This document shows positions 44,491 through 56,250 of a DNA stretch of 64,000 bases, one piece after another. Location: contig CM041465.1 of assembly GCA_023213395.1 (NCBI GenBank), positions 70,935,741 to 70,999,740 on the forward strand, written 5' to 3'. Each line of letters starts with the position of its first letter. The first letter of the stretch is position 1. The notes under the pieces were generated by a model that worked only from the letters and a program-made list of their open reading frames with translations, had not been told where the DNA came from and did no database searches. The position numbers were made by a program, and so were the translations under genes. This stretch comes from Cycas panzhihuaensis (taxonomy: Eukaryota > Cycadophyta).

Positions 44491-46039
44491 TCTATGGAGT
44501 GGTAACTTTAGGGGTCTTAACCATTCCCCTTATAAGGTTAGAAATGTTTTCTTATAAATTTAGGGATTATGTTTTTTAATGTTATGAGTTTAAATTAATT
44601 TTAAAAGTGATTTTGTTTACATACAAGGTTCTTTTTATGAAAAATGAAAGTAAGGAAACTAAGGAAAATAACTTAAAGAGAAAGAGGTAGGGTTAGGGTG
44701 CTCTCTTTAATGGACTTTTCTCTAAGAAGATTCACCTCTATCACTCAAGAAGAACACTTATAATAACAAAGCATAAGCACTTATTATCTCAAAAGTTAGA
44801 GTAGGATAGCCTATTAATTGATAAGAATAACATTTAGTAATAAAAAATCTTATGGAAAATAAGATATAAGCCTTCAATTAGTGAAATAGGGCTTATGGTT
44901 ATTCAAATAAAAGGGACAAATTGAGTAGCTTAGAACTCCCTCAAAACATGATCAAATTTGGTTGAAACTAGCTTTAAATTATAGCACTCTAAATTAGCTT
45001 TCTAATGGTTTAGATAATGCTTAAATCTAACTTCTTATTAAGAAGTTATAGTTGAAACACTGATAGGTACTTTTTAAGGGTAAAAAATAGGGTGGGTTGG
45101 CTTAAGCCCCCTTTGCTAGTTGGCCATTGGTTGTAGAACAAGTGCATAAGACCACTAACTAGACACCAAAGGGGCTAACAGACCTCAAACCAATATGAAA
45201 TATGGCATAAACTTTTTGATTAATAAAAAATTATAAAAAATGGCTTACAAAATTTGAGTTTTGCCCCATTTTAATTAATACATGAGGTTATACGAGGTTT
45301 AGTATGACCAAAAGATTAGCCCCTTGGTGTAGATTTCAATTAAAAATCAAATATAACTTAATCTAATTCAAACTTTATAAAAAAATAAAGATTAAAACTT
45401 AAAAAACATGCACCCGCATGAATTCACGCAATTTATGTGACTTTTCATGATCCGTAGACATGATTCTTCTTTAAAATCAATTAAATCTCAACTGGATCTA
45501 AGTTGTGGGGGTTTTGGCACCTTTGTGTAATGAATTTCTAACCCAATAAGAGAAGAAATGAGGTCAAATAGGGCTGGAATGAGTCAGATGGACTTGGGAT
45601 GGTTGTATGAATAATTGGGGTTAAAAAATTCAAAAAATCCACTGAAATCTCTTGTGTTTGCTTTTATTGGACATGAAATAGTAGTATCTAGGGCCTACAT
45701 TTGATCAAAGACTTAATTTTTCTCTAATAAGTGATTTTCAATGTGAATGATAGTTGGAAATATAAGAATGATGGCTAAAATAACAAAAATGACCTACCAT
45801 TTCTATTATTTTTGCTCAAAAATAGAATGGATAGGTCTAAGGACTACTACAAGCCTAATGGGCTATCCATAGGAGCCAATATATACTAGAAAATACTTAT
45901 AATAGCATTAGATTTATTGCATGCTACTAATATTATTTGAAAACTTAAAAAATGATATGAACAGGATGTCATTTTTTTACAAACGAGCCTCTATTTTTTG
46001 CTAAACTCATAAAATAGGAATTAAATATGTACACAACAA
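44491..46039 (-). mobile_element. element F long non-coding leader
   Basis: No protein is seen on either strand. It is related to 565-1801 of element E along its length and ends at the primer site. The two copies share the position of the leader relative to the LTR, so it is a real part of the family rather than a random flank. Confidence 0.65.
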
Positions 46040-46051
46040 GCTTTGATACCA

Positions 46052-46427
46052 TATTAAATTATTATCAAGATCTAAATCAATGTTCATACAATAAAAAATA
46101 CTCGATAAAGTAGATTAAACATCATATATAAAGACAAATGTGTATTGCAACTTCACTATGTATAAATTAGTTACATCGTGCATCTCTATTTCAATAGAGC
46201 TTATGTATATAATTTCTCTAATGTATAAATGAATGGTATGGTGCTTAATTTATATGTATATAATGCATAAATATAACTATGTCATTGGCTAACATATCAA
46301 TAAATGAGGTGGACCTAATCAATATTTATATTATAATTAAATTTACAATGGGTGGTCACACCTTAGTTTATATAATTACAAATGTATACAATTTACAAGT
46401 AATGAGGGGTCATTACATGTTTTAATA
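46052..46427 (-). repeat. right (5') LTR of element F
   Basis: It starts TATTAAATT (TG lost) and ends TTTTAATA. It aligns with 43283-43659 and more distantly with 1814-2185. Confidence 0.92.
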
Positions 46428-47034
46428 GATTTGATGAGATGGTGCTTAGTTATTTGAAATATCATCCTATGTTTCCATTAAATTTCATGTGATTTTGGTG
46501 AAATAAAATGCTTAAGTTGATGATGATTGATGTTTGGATGATAATGGTTGTATTATATTTTCCATTTTGAACCATTTATCCTTATAATTTGTTGCTTTTC
46601 AAGTATTTTCCTTTTGATTTTTATTCTTTGATTATCAATTTATATATTTTTAAGCCTTGATATTATCTCAACACAATATCTAGGCCATTTTATCTTTATT
46701 AGATCCAATTTCTTTCAGTTTTTTGGCAATACTTTATACTTTTAAAAGTTTTCAATTCAACTTCTCTAATTTCTTCGTCATCATATTTTTGGTATTGGCA
46801 AAAATAAAATTTTATTCATAAAACATGATCAATCATATTTTATGAATAAAATCACATTTTTCTTTCTTCATAACATGTGATTAATTATGTTTTATGAAGA
46901 GAGTCATGTTTTTGACTAAACTCCATGCAAATTTTTTTAAGTTACATGCGTAATTTTTCCTTCTAACTTTGTATATCCTTCTTGATACTTCTTTTATGAG
47001 AGAACTTATCAATTTTCTTTGGTTACATATTACT

Positions 47035-47290
47035 TCATAGATTGTTAGTTCTTTCATGCTCTTATATTTAAGTTCTTATTAGATCATATGAGTAAAGTTT
47101 AGTTTGTATGTTGATGGTAAATCTTATGTGTTACATTCTATGATATATCTTCTTACTTTGAAATATTTTATGCTTTAAAAGTTATAAATTTCATAAAAAC
47201 ACCATACATGTAAGAGGATGAACTTGGATAGAAGCTTTATGCACCTTCAACCTTCATCATTTAGGTCTTCATATGAGCTCAAACTCTCTT
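47035..47290. repeat. sub-repeat a of unit 1
   Basis: It resembles 51045-51300 (sub-repeat b) and the pair 59690-59850 and 60465-60690 in unit 2. The distance between a and b is about 0.82 kb once element M is removed. The frame at 47218-47433 inside it is not a gene. Confidence 0.7.
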
Positions 47291-47718
47291 ATCTTAGGTC
47301 TAGTAATGTTTTTTTACCACTCTTTTGCTTCTACTATGATGGGTTGATTGTTATATTATGCCTTTTCTATGTTATCTTTATCATTTTAGTCCTACTTCTT
47401 GTTATGATTGTTATTTACTTAGAAATGTCTTAGCTAAAAGGTTAGCCCTTCAGGGGTTTACTATAGTGAAGAGAGATCTTTCTCTTTATAATCATTGTAT
47501 AGCTTTTTCATCCCACTCTTCATAGTAGTCAAGCTTTTCAAGAGATTTGTGGTCTTATCTTTCTTGTTTTAGTGATATTTTTTTGTGATATCTTTACAGT
47601 TTCTCCTTTAGCTACCTATTTTAAAATGAAAATTAGTGAAAGATTAGAAACTAAAGGAAGATTTCTATCCTAAGGAACAACAACTATGATATCTTTTATT
47701 GAGAAATCTTGTGATTGA

Positions 47719-47940
47719 TGTTGGAAAACATAACCTGTAATAAGATATTGATAAACAAAACATAACACCTCCACAGGATCGAACGGTACCCTTAAGGTAC
47801 CCAAATTGTATTAATAAAACATCCCTACAACATCATATAATATGATACACTATGTTGTGTATTTATAATACATGTCAATATAGTGAGAGTGGAACCCACT
47901 TGCATGTGGGATAAAATAAATGTGCATTAATATTCCAACA
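47719..47940 (-). repeat. left (3') LTR of element M
   Basis: It pairs with 50678-50881; about 18 bases near 47810-47830 are absent from the partner. Confidence 0.92.
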
Positions 47941-47999
47941 CTCCCCCTTAATGCACATTTGGATCATTTGTACTTGTAATGCCTTGTCCTTGGAAGTGT

Positions 48000-48180
48000 C
48001 TCAAAAATGATATCTTCAACTTGATCCTTGTCTTCAAACTTGTAGTGATGTCTTTATTGTAGAATGATGTCTTGATCTTGATTTGCATCTTCAATTATGT
48101 ACTGATATCTTTGTAGGATGATATCCTCAACTTGATTTCTATCTTCAATCCTGTAGTGATGATGTTGATGTAGCAGCTCT
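48000..48180 (-). repeat. three tandem 57-60-base units at the 3' end of element M ORF2
   Basis: Units at about 48005, 48062 and 48118 share GATATC(T/C)TCAACTTGAT...ATCTTCAA and TGTAGTGATG-like parts. They encode the repeated residues (Y)xIEDxNQxxDIILQ at the ORF end, plus one unit beyond the stop. Confidence 0.75.
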
Positions 48181-48710
48181 AGCAAGTGTAAATCATGATT
48201 CTTTATTGTGCCTGGTCTAGTTTGATTTTGATGTAGATCATATAAACAACCATCTTCAATCACAACTTGCATGTTATCATTATCTTGTATAAACTCTTGA
48301 TCACCATGTACAATAGTGATTTCTTCAATCTTTGGAGCGGAATCTTGATCAACTAGCATACTCTTTGAAATTGAACCAATGCTCAAAGTAGAAACATCAT
48401 TCAAACTTGAATCAATACTTAAAGTAGGAATATCATCAACATAAGGCTCATCCTTTATAGGGCCATTGGATTTATATTCAATGGTATCATCTATATCAAC
48501 CTTTATTAACTCATTATTTTTAATGTCTTTATCAATTGTTGTAGTCTCATCAATGCATTCAACTATTGCTTCCTTACATTCAATGGAAATTTCATTAGTA
48601 CTCATACATTCTTCATCTTGACATGTTGTTTCATCAGTGTTATTGATATTTTCTTCATTCATTGTACATGTACCATAACTATAACTGCCCTTAATTTCCT
48701 TTTTAATCAT
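48054..48710 (-). CDS. element M ORF2, unknown acidic protein of 218 residues
   Basis: An uninterrupted frame on the minus strand from MIKKEIKG, overlapping the stop of the gag frame in the order ATG-ATTAA. The protein is rich in Asp, Glu, Ile and Thr, with repeated THR-SER-ILE motifs (TLSIDSS, TLSIGS at residues 95-115). The C-terminal third has His-rich HQHHHYR and two repeats of the (I)EDxNQxxDIILQ kind. No domain, signal peptide or membrane segment is seen. It is open while nearly everything else in the window is broken, but its stop-poor composition makes chance possible. Confidence 0.5.
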   Translation of the reverse strand: MIKKEIKGSYSYGTCTMNEENINNTDETTCQDEECMSTNEISIECKEAIVECIDETTTIDKDIKNNELIKVDIDDTIEYKSNGPIKDEPYVDDIPTLSIDSSLNDVSTLSIGSISKSMLVDQDSAPKIEEITIVHGDQEFIQDNDNMQVVIEDGCLYDLHQNQTRPGTIKNHDLHLLELLHQHHHYRIEDRNQVEDIILQRYQYIIEDANQDQDIILQ

Positions 48711-49086
48711 TTATTGTCTCTTTAGGAGTTTGTTCAAATACTTCCCTTAGAAAATCCAAAGCTTCTTTAGCATTACTTGCATGTAGAATCATAGGAATGA
48801 CAAAATAGAATTTGGAAAGAAGATCAACCTCATTGAATGTAGCACAAATCATAATGAATGCTTTCCTATCTTTTTTCTCAAGCATTTTCTTTTCTTCTTC
48901 ATCATTAGGGATATCATATTCATCAGTAATAATCTTCTATAAACCTATAGCTATGAATAGACATCTCATTTTAATTGTCCAAAAGAATTAGTCTTCACCA
49001 TTACACTTAGGTACTGGAAGAAACGAATCCCTTAGGTAGTATTCATTTGTTTTAGGAATATATATAACCACATCATTATCCTCCAT
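48703..49086 (-). pseudogene. element M gag N-terminus
   Basis: The start MEDNDVVIYIPK is followed by FFWTIKMRCLFIAIGL, KKDRKAFIMICATF and ASNAKEALDFLREVFEQTPKE. This is the start of copia gag (DUF4219/UBN2 type). Two in-frame stops lie near 48990 and 48941, one at a likely Trp. It ends at NETIND-type sequence with TAA at 48703, right where ORF2 begins one frame over. The rest of gag is missing. Confidence 0.72.
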
Positions 49087-50665
49087 GATCATAAATGCTA
49101 TTTTCTGACACTATGTCCCTTTTTTAATCAACAAATTCACCCATCATTCTCAACAAACTTTCTCATGTCTTATGTCCCTCATATCACTGACTTCATCATC
49201 ACATCGTTACCTTATACATCTCACATATTGCCAAATAGTCACATACAAAGAATATCTGAAGCACTTTCTTCACCATAGAATCAAAGCTTATACCATATAC
49301 ATCTCACATGAATCATGCATACCTCATGTCACCATTAAATCACCAAGACACATCACACTTTACTTAATTACCCAAAACATAACTCATGCCACAACACCAC
49401 TAAATAAAGTTTATTTTCTTATAACTCAGGTATCTTCAATAAAAGAAACTCATCATTCTTTGCCCATTCAATCAATTAGAACACATCATCAAACATGCTT
49501 GATCTCATCCTTAACACACCTAATAATTACCCAATCTTATCATGTAACCTCACATGCAACAAGCACCTCATTGCCTTAAATCACTATCTTTCTTGCCCTC
49601 AAATTAGCTTTGTTATGCCCATCAAGTCCCTTCATATAAATCACATTCCACACAGTACTTAATTGTCATATTCCATCTAACTCATTCATGCAAACACATG
49701 TACTATTGCTTCATTACCACACTATGCCATTGTCATAATAGCTCTCTCATACAAACACATGTAAGAAAGTACTCTCATACAATCGTATTCAAAAGAATAA
49801 TGAGAAGCCTCAAACTTCATCTCATGTCACCCATCTTTCCATAAAAGACACGTAAGAGATCATGTCTTTGCCTTATGTCATCAAACAATTACCTTGCTCA
49901 ATATACCTTCTCATGTAAGTGTAAGCTAGGAGCCATATCATTGTTGAATCACCAACAATAGATCACAAACATATAATCATCTCATACATGTATAAAATCA
50001 CCATGCTAATGATATTTTTGCAACCTAAACCTTATTGTGCAATCACTTCACCATATCTCAAATTTGCCTCATTCATGTTACTATATCAATATGAAACCCT
50101 TAAAATTTTAAAAACTTATTTCTAAAAAAATATATAGCTCAAAAATACATAAAATATAGATGAAAATAATGGCCTCTAAAATATAATTCCAATAGTTTAG
50201 ATGAAATTGAATTCTGATATCTAGATAAAAAGTTATGCTCCTTTTAAGAATTTCACAATTAGGGTTTCTAGGGGCTGTAATAGTACCTTTTGATAAACTA
50301 ATAATAGTTTTTTATTCTAAACTTTTATGAACTCCAAACCACTTCCATTAGAAAGAGAATTTAAAAATGCATAGAATAAAAAAAAAATTGAGGTCATTTG
50401 GATACCTGTAGCCAAAGCTATGGCTCTTTGAAGTTGAGGTTGCAGATCTGTCCCAAAAATATGATGACGAAAAAAATGTAGGCCGAAATTAATTCTGCTG
50501 TAATTTTCACACTTTCACCCCAAAATCTATAGTGCAACCACTCAAATTTATAGAATGAGCTATTTTATCTCAATTTCGCCATTACTTTTTAGAAATTTCA
50601 ACGTTATAGCACCTCCCAAATCACTTCTCTAATACCGAACAAGAAATACCTCTCTCAGCCTGGGC
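49087..50665 (-). mobile_element. element M leader, strongly strand-asymmetric
   Basis: Between about 49110 and 50090 the plus strand is very poor in G and rich in C, A and T (many CATCA and CACAT words), so the RNA of M would be G/U/A-rich. A plus-strand frame at 49172-49579 reflects this bias and is not a gene. From 50100 on the sequence is ordinary AT-rich leader. Confidence 0.6.
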
Positions 50666-50677
50666 ACTCTGATACCA

Positions 50678-50881
50678 TGTTGGAAAACATAACCTATAAT
50701 AAGATATTGACAAACAAAATAGAACACCTCCACAGGATCGAATAGTACCCTTAAGGTATCTATCTTTACAACATCATATAATATGATACACTATGTTTTG
50801 TATTTATAATACATGTTAATATAGTGAGAGTGGAACCCACTTGCATGTGGGATAAAACAAATGTGCATTAATATTCCAACA
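50678..50881 (-). repeat. right (5') LTR of element M
   Basis: Ends match the left LTR exactly (TGTTGGAAAAC, TTCCAACA). Confidence 0.92.
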
Positions 50882-51044
50882 CTTGATTCATATGATTTTC
50901 TTTTTTTTTTTTTCTTTATTTTCTTCTGGCAAAAGAGTAAAAACATATTTATAGGCTTTATATTTCCTTCTTGTTACATCTTTCCAAGAGATGGAATGAA
51001 ATTAGCAATCTTATTGATTGAATTGACACTTGTATAAATGTTAA

Positions 51045-51300
51045 TTTACTTCATGCTCTTATGTTTAAATTTTTCATGGGTTATATAAGTGGATTTTGAG
51101 CTTGAATGTAAATTGTAAATCTTGCATGTTAATCTTTTATCCTTGTATGCTATATTTTATGGTGTATACTCTTAGTTTGAAACTATTTCACGGTTAAAAA
51201 CATTAAAAACTTCATTAAAGATCATGCCTATAAAGGGAAAGACTTAAAGGAAGCTTCATGCATCCTCAACCTTCATTATTTAGGTATGTATAAATGTTTT
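51045..51300. repeat. sub-repeat b of unit 1
   Basis: It shares 'cttcatgctcttat', 'taaatcttgc' and 'gcttcatgcatcctcaacct' with sub-repeat a near 47050-47270. Confidence 0.7.
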
Positions 51301-51972
51301 TTTTTGTAAAGTTTATTTTGTATCTTTTTATTGAAGATCAAAACTTACTGAAAGGATTTAGGAAAATGTTTCTTTTGATCTTTTTATTTCTTTATTTTGA
51401 AAATTTTATTTAAAAAAAAAGAGGGTGTAATTTCTTTTAGCTTGTGTGTGATCTCCTTATAGTTCTACTTGTTTTACTTTACTTGTAGGCAAGTCAATCT
51501 TATGGATGTATAATTGGATGATAATAATTATCTTTCCTTTCTTAAAATAAACTAAAAATGTTGAAAGAAATATAGGAAAGAATAAAAAATAAAATATTAT
51601 TAGTGTAACTCCTAAATTTAAATCTCCTCTACCTATTTGTATGGGTTAGAATATTAATTCACTAGGTCATAACCACATATTTTAGCCTGTTGCTTTTTAA
51701 TCCGTCTTTAATTAGAAAACATGAATAAGTAGGGGCTCCTTCTTAGGAGTTGGTAAAAGTGGTTCTAGGTTCCTATAGGCTAATATATATATCAATATTT
51801 AATTGAAACAAAAGAAAACATAAAGTTATTAAGAGATAATCAACCTAGACCATTTCTTAATCGACCATCTTTTTGTCAACTATACCAGGGAGTTGTCATT
51901 TATTTTTATTTTCATATCATTAATCATACAATTCTTTGTTGAGATCCCTCATAACACATTCTTATTTGTTCT

Positions 51973-53225
51973 ATGGATCACTATGATTCTCTTTTCTTTT
52001 ATGGTCATGAAGCATCCATATCTCATCTCTAAACCTTTCTTGTATATTCATATAAGCAAAATCTACCTTTGATTTCTTCTACTTTAACTTATAGTCATAC
52101 CCTAGTGTAAGGGATTATTCGATTAATGGATCATGGTCATGTATCCTACTCAAGCATAAGGCCTAGTAGCTATGCTCAAACCCTTTCTACTCACAATAAT
52201 CCCTTTCTTATATAGTCACATCACTTATGGATAGGCATGTTTATAAGAAGAGCCCTTTTACACATGAGGTTTTATTTTGTAGCCTTCCCTCTTATATTCT
52301 TACATTACTTATACTCAGGGGGATACCTAGGAAAGATCCTTTAAGGCACATTAAGAAATTTGCTTTTTTATATGCTTATTATATGCCTAATGACCTTTTA
52401 TTTATGAGACTTTTCCTAAGGATATTATGAAGTAGTGCACTCTAGTAGTTTCACTAATTATCCTAAAATTTAATTATCTCATTCCAATAATTGATGGATA
52501 TCTTTATAAGTGAATTTGATGTTACTTATCCTTTTTTAGTGGAACAAAAAGCCCTTTCCATGATTACACCAAAGGATAATGAATTTATAAAAGATTTTGA
52601 GTAGTGTTACTTAGAGCTTGGTGCAATATTTAACCCTCAAAATTTTGAAGTCTTATTTAACTAAATCTATTGATCTGTTATATAATGAGACCATCAATGT
52701 ATAATTTTACCTTTACCAGTTTCTTACTAGGTTGATCCTCCCAAAACTTGTCCTAAAATGATTAATACAATCATACACTCAAGTTCAATTCCATCAAAAA
52801 AATGCAAATCCAATTCATATCCTATAGAGGTAATTGCTCAATCGATGTCTTCCACCACTCCCTTCACATCACAATAGGATGAAGGGCCATCAATTATGAC
52901 TGGTATTATTGGTAGCTTCCTTGTCAATGAAACTATACATTCTTCTATATATCTTCATTGGTTAGATAGTGAGTCTTTTTTGGACTACTCTATCCTTGAA
53001 ATAGATTCTTATCTTGAGCATGAAGGTTCTCATTCTTTTGATAGTGGTGAGGTCTCAAGACACCTTATTAACTTGCATTCCATCCTTAATATAGAGCTAC
53101 ATGTTAAGATGTTTTGTGATTCTTTGAGCCAACTCAATGAGCTTTCTCAAGAGTATGATCTTGATCCTTGCCTTGATGAGGTTCCTAAACTCTTTACTAA
53201 GTTTTCTACTAATTCTAACTTGTAA
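51973..53225 (+). pseudogene. gypsy-type gag of unit 1
   Basis: The frame starts MDHYDSLFFYGHEAS at 51973, and the matching frame in unit 2 starts MDYYASL at 61372. The retrotransposon gag core PRKDPLRHIKKFAFLYAYYMPNDLLFMRLFLRIL lies at 52325-52428, then SEFDVTYPF at 52507. The C-terminal open piece 52896-53225 has no known domain. Two or more shifts and stops break it. The core is like the gag of the Tat/Athila lineage of Ty3/gypsy (xDPxxHxxxF, then GSALxWF in unit 2). No zinc knuckle is seen. Confidence 0.65.
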
Positions 53226-54032
53226 ACACCTAAAGTGTCATACTTTGACGACCTTCAATTATTGAATTAGGAGAGTTATCCTTTAGAAAATACTATACGT
53301 AAGTCATTCAAGGAAGAGATTCAAACCTAAGATGATGAGATTGATTCATCTATTTCTTTTACTAACTAATCTACCCCATATGTATCCTTAGGGGTTAGAC
53401 TTAATTCATAGTGTCTTTCCCTCATCTTAGTCAAATTTGACACATGTATTATATCCATACTTATTTCACTTATTCCTAACAAGCACTAGATATGATTTCA
53501 TAAGTATTTACCTTGCCTTCAATTATATGCCCACAAAACTTTCACTAGACATTCCTTTAATTCATCCCAATCATTGTTGTGAGTTACTTCTATATAGCCC
53601 AACCCTAACTCATAAACGTTTTCTATAACATACTTATGAGACTATGATTATTTTGAATTAGGTCATCCCCCTTTTTCTTAAAGCTTGACATCCTTTTTAT
53701 CCTCAAGGAATTCATCCTCATTGGGTCAATTTATTTTCCCTTTCAAAAAAGGAATTTGATGTCATTATGAAGGACTTCTTTTTATTAGTTAAATGCTAGC
53801 TTATAGACTAAGACATTTATTGGACTCTACCCTTGAGGAGAATAGCTAGTTTGAGGATTCTTTAGCAAGTTATCTTTTGGTTTCACTTAGGATAATAACA
53901 ACATTAGGCTATTGCATCATGTTGTATTCTCCTATATCATTCTAAAGCATCCACTTTAATTGCTCTTTCTTCTATACTTTGATAACTAATTTATCACTTG
54001 CACAATAAGTTTTCAGGTGATATCCTCTATTA
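53226..54032 (+). repeat. post-gag region of unit 1, no gene named
   Basis: It is collinear with 62620-63420 in unit 2. Readable pieces such as HPPFS and TLEENS occur in both units but no domain is recognised. Element N is inserted at its end. Confidence 0.5.
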
Positions 54033-54309
54033 TGAAGGAAGTAGGAGTCATAGGGAACAATAACTACAAAGCCATAATCTAAATAATAAATTTCTATAAA
54101 ATATCAGTGGTGTTAAAGAACACCTGAGGACCTTGCAACCTAGTATAAATAGATAGGATGTTGGGTAGGAGCCTAATGTCTACTGTCTTCGGTATTTAAA
54201 AACACTATTAAAAAATAATTAGAATTTCAACTAAGGTTGGCTAAAGTTGGCTCTACTAATTTGAATACTGACACACCATTTAATAACTCAAATGAATATT
54301 AATCCAATA
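54033..54309 (-). repeat. left (3') LTR of element N
   Basis: It runs from TGAAGGAAGTAGG to AATCCAATA. Its last 45 bases recur at the right end of N; the rest of the right LTR is deleted. Confidence 0.65.
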
Positions 54310-54540
54310 TTTCTTCTCCATAATGTTCATTTAGGAAGACTGGATTATCTCTAAATTTATGGAACTCAAACTTTCTAAGAGCTTTAGTAAAGATATTTAC
54401 CACTTGTTCTTTAGTGTTGTAGTAGACTAACTCAATCTCACTTGCTTGATCCAATTCCCTGATGAAATAATGTTGTGTTTTGATATACTTTGTTCTTCCA
54501 TAAAACACTTATTTTGAGTTATTTGAATGGTACTTTGGTG
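54299..54540 (-). pseudogene. element N RNase H end
   Basis: On the minus strand, FYGRTKYIKTQHYFIRELDQASEIELVYYNTKEQVVNIFTKAL is the usual C-terminal RNase H block. Ten bases of overlap with the LTR leave little room for a purine tract. Confidence 0.8.
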
Positions 54541-55215
54541 TTGTTTCATAGGCTCCTATTACTATGACTTTATATTTTACTTCCATTGCATCTTTTGAGT
54601 TAGCCTCTTTAAAAGTATGGGGCTCATGTGATGCCATAACTTAGCTCATTAGAGCAAATCTAACTCTATTGGAATAAGTAGACCTTCTTTTAAAGTTATT
54701 ATCTAACATGTTTACTAGATCATGATGTCTTTGGACCCATTTTGTAATACTTTAACTAAGAGTAGAGGATCCAACTTTATTAAGACTTGATTAGTATATA
54801 TTTAGCATGTTTATTGACTTAGGGGATGAATTAATTTCCACTATGATATTCTTTCCCTTGTTTTTTTTTTAATTTCTACTTGATAATAATCATCTTGTTT
54901 GGAGATGATATCCCTTCTCATGATTATTTTATTTTCCTTTGGATCAAATAGTTTATAGGATTTGGAGAAATCATGGTATCCTATAAATATACATTTGGTA
55001 CTTTTATCATTCAATTTTGTTCTCTTTTACTTTGGTACATGAGCAAATACAAAACACTAAAAATTTTCAAGTGATGTATGCTTAGCTTATATCCTATCTA
55101 AGCTTCTTCTGGCATGATCCACCTAAGAGCCTTAATGGTATACCTGTTCAATAACTATACTATGGTATATATAGCTTCTACCCAAAGTTTATATCCAAGC
55201 TATTTGTCTTTAAAT
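54541..55215 (-). pseudogene. element N integrase C-terminus, linker and first RT residues
   Basis: On the minus strand, PEEA-stop-IGYK, VFCICSCTKVKEN, then TKCIFIGYHDFSKSYKLFDPKENKIIMRRDII (about 54995-54900) form the integrase end. EPHTFKEANSKDAMEVKY near 54625-54570 is the RT lead-in. RNase H follows directly, so the RT body is missing at its proper place. Confidence 0.78.
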
Positions 55216-56099
55216 CCTACATGAATTTGGATATAACACTTATTGAATACATGATATCTGGATGAGTTGATACTAAGTAGATCAAACTAATAATCAATTG
55301 TATGTAGAGTGTAGGGTCAACTGATGCAGAGTCTTCAAATTTAGATAGTTTTATTTAGACTTCAACTGGTGTAGATAATGCTTTATAATCACTCATGTTA
55401 AACTTGTGAAGTAGGTCCAAGGTGTATTTTTTTTGGGATACAAATATTCCATTCTCATCTCACCACACTTCCAAACCTAGGAAGTAGTGCATGAGACCCA
55501 AATCAGTCATTTTGAATTCTTTGCATATGTCTTCTTTGAATTTCTAAGACAATTGAGGATCATTGCCTATGTAAATAAGATCATCAATATAGCCCCATAA
55601 TAATTATTGAATTTCCTTCAATTTTGATATATAAGTTGAGATCTGATTGACTTCTTTTAGATCCTTTATCTCTAAAGTATTTATTAATCCTAGAGTACTA
55701 AGCTCTAAGTGCTCGTTTTAGTCCATATAAGGCCTTTTTGAGTTTATACACCTTGTTTTTCTCCCCCTTGACTTCAAAGCCTTTGGATTATTGTACATAG
55801 ATCTTCTCCTCTATGTATCCATTTAAGAAAGCACTTTTAACATCTATTTATTTGATAGTTTAACCCTTTTGTGCAATTAGACTGAGCATTAAATGTATAG
55901 TTTTCATTATGGCCACTGTAGCAAATGTTTCATCATAGTCTATCCCCTCAATTTGAGCATAACCTTTGACTACTAGTTTTGCTTTATATTGTTAATAGAG
56001 CCATCTTACCTAAATTTTATCTTGTAGATCCCATTTTGTGCCAATTATAGACTTATTTAAAGGTAGGTCAACTAATTCCCAAGTGTTATTTTTAACTAG
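55216..56099 (-). pseudogene. element N RT body, displaced upstream of integrase
   Basis: On the minus strand, NTWELVDLPLNKSIIGTKW (about 56085-56030), KLVVKGYAQIEGIDYDETFA, IDVKSAFLNGYIEEKIYV near 55845, KLKKALYGLK near 55745 and the VSTHPDIMYSI block near 55255 can be read. It should follow the RT lead-in at 54570 but lies 5' of the integrase end. Homology is good, so the order is reliable. Confidence 0.8.
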
Positions 56100-56250
56100 G
56101 CCATTCTAACCCTAATGCTGACACACCCTTTGATTACTCAAATGAACATTAATCCAACATGTTGAAGGTTCTTCTGATAAAGATAGAGATCTTATTTATC
56201 CATATGACTATTTCTCCACCATGGGTCTAACAAATACTTAACTCTATAAT

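Larger units (their letters stand above)
43283..46427 (-). mobile_element. element F: copia deletion derivative (minus)
   Basis: 3145 bp with LTRs 43283-43659 and 46052-46427. TSD GATTT is at 43278-43282 and 46428-46432, confirmed by the uninterrupted copy near 59076. The primer site TGGTATCAAAGC (minus) is at 46040-46051. Inside are only a 1.5-kb leader and the end of pol. It belongs to the same family as E. Confidence 0.93.
47719..50881 (-). mobile_element. element M: non-autonomous copia with a 218-residue ORF (minus)
   Basis: 3163 bp with LTRs 47719-47940 and 50678-50881 (TGTTGGAAAAC to TTCCAACA) that agree at about 95% apart from one short deletion. The purine tract TTAAGGGGGAG is at 47941-47951 (minus). 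The primer site TGGTATCAGAGT (minus) is at 50666-50677. TSD ATTGA/CTTGA differs at the first positions. The empty site is visible near 60293. It has a gag start and one open ORF, but no protease, integrase or RT. Confidence 0.92.
54033..56159 (-). mobile_element. element N: copia with permuted pol (minus)
   Basis: The left LTR (54033-54309) and a fragment of the right LTR (about 56100-56159) share 'tgacacacc', 'actcaaatgaa' and end CCAATA or CCAACA. A target duplication of the TGTTA kind (TATTA at 54028-54032, TGTTG at 56160-56164) fits the empty site near 63430. The pol pieces inside are out of order. Confidence 0.78.

Noticed and set aside
49172-49579. 135-residue plus-strand frame
   Set aside because: Product of the G-poor bias in the leader of element M, opposite to the coding strand of the element.
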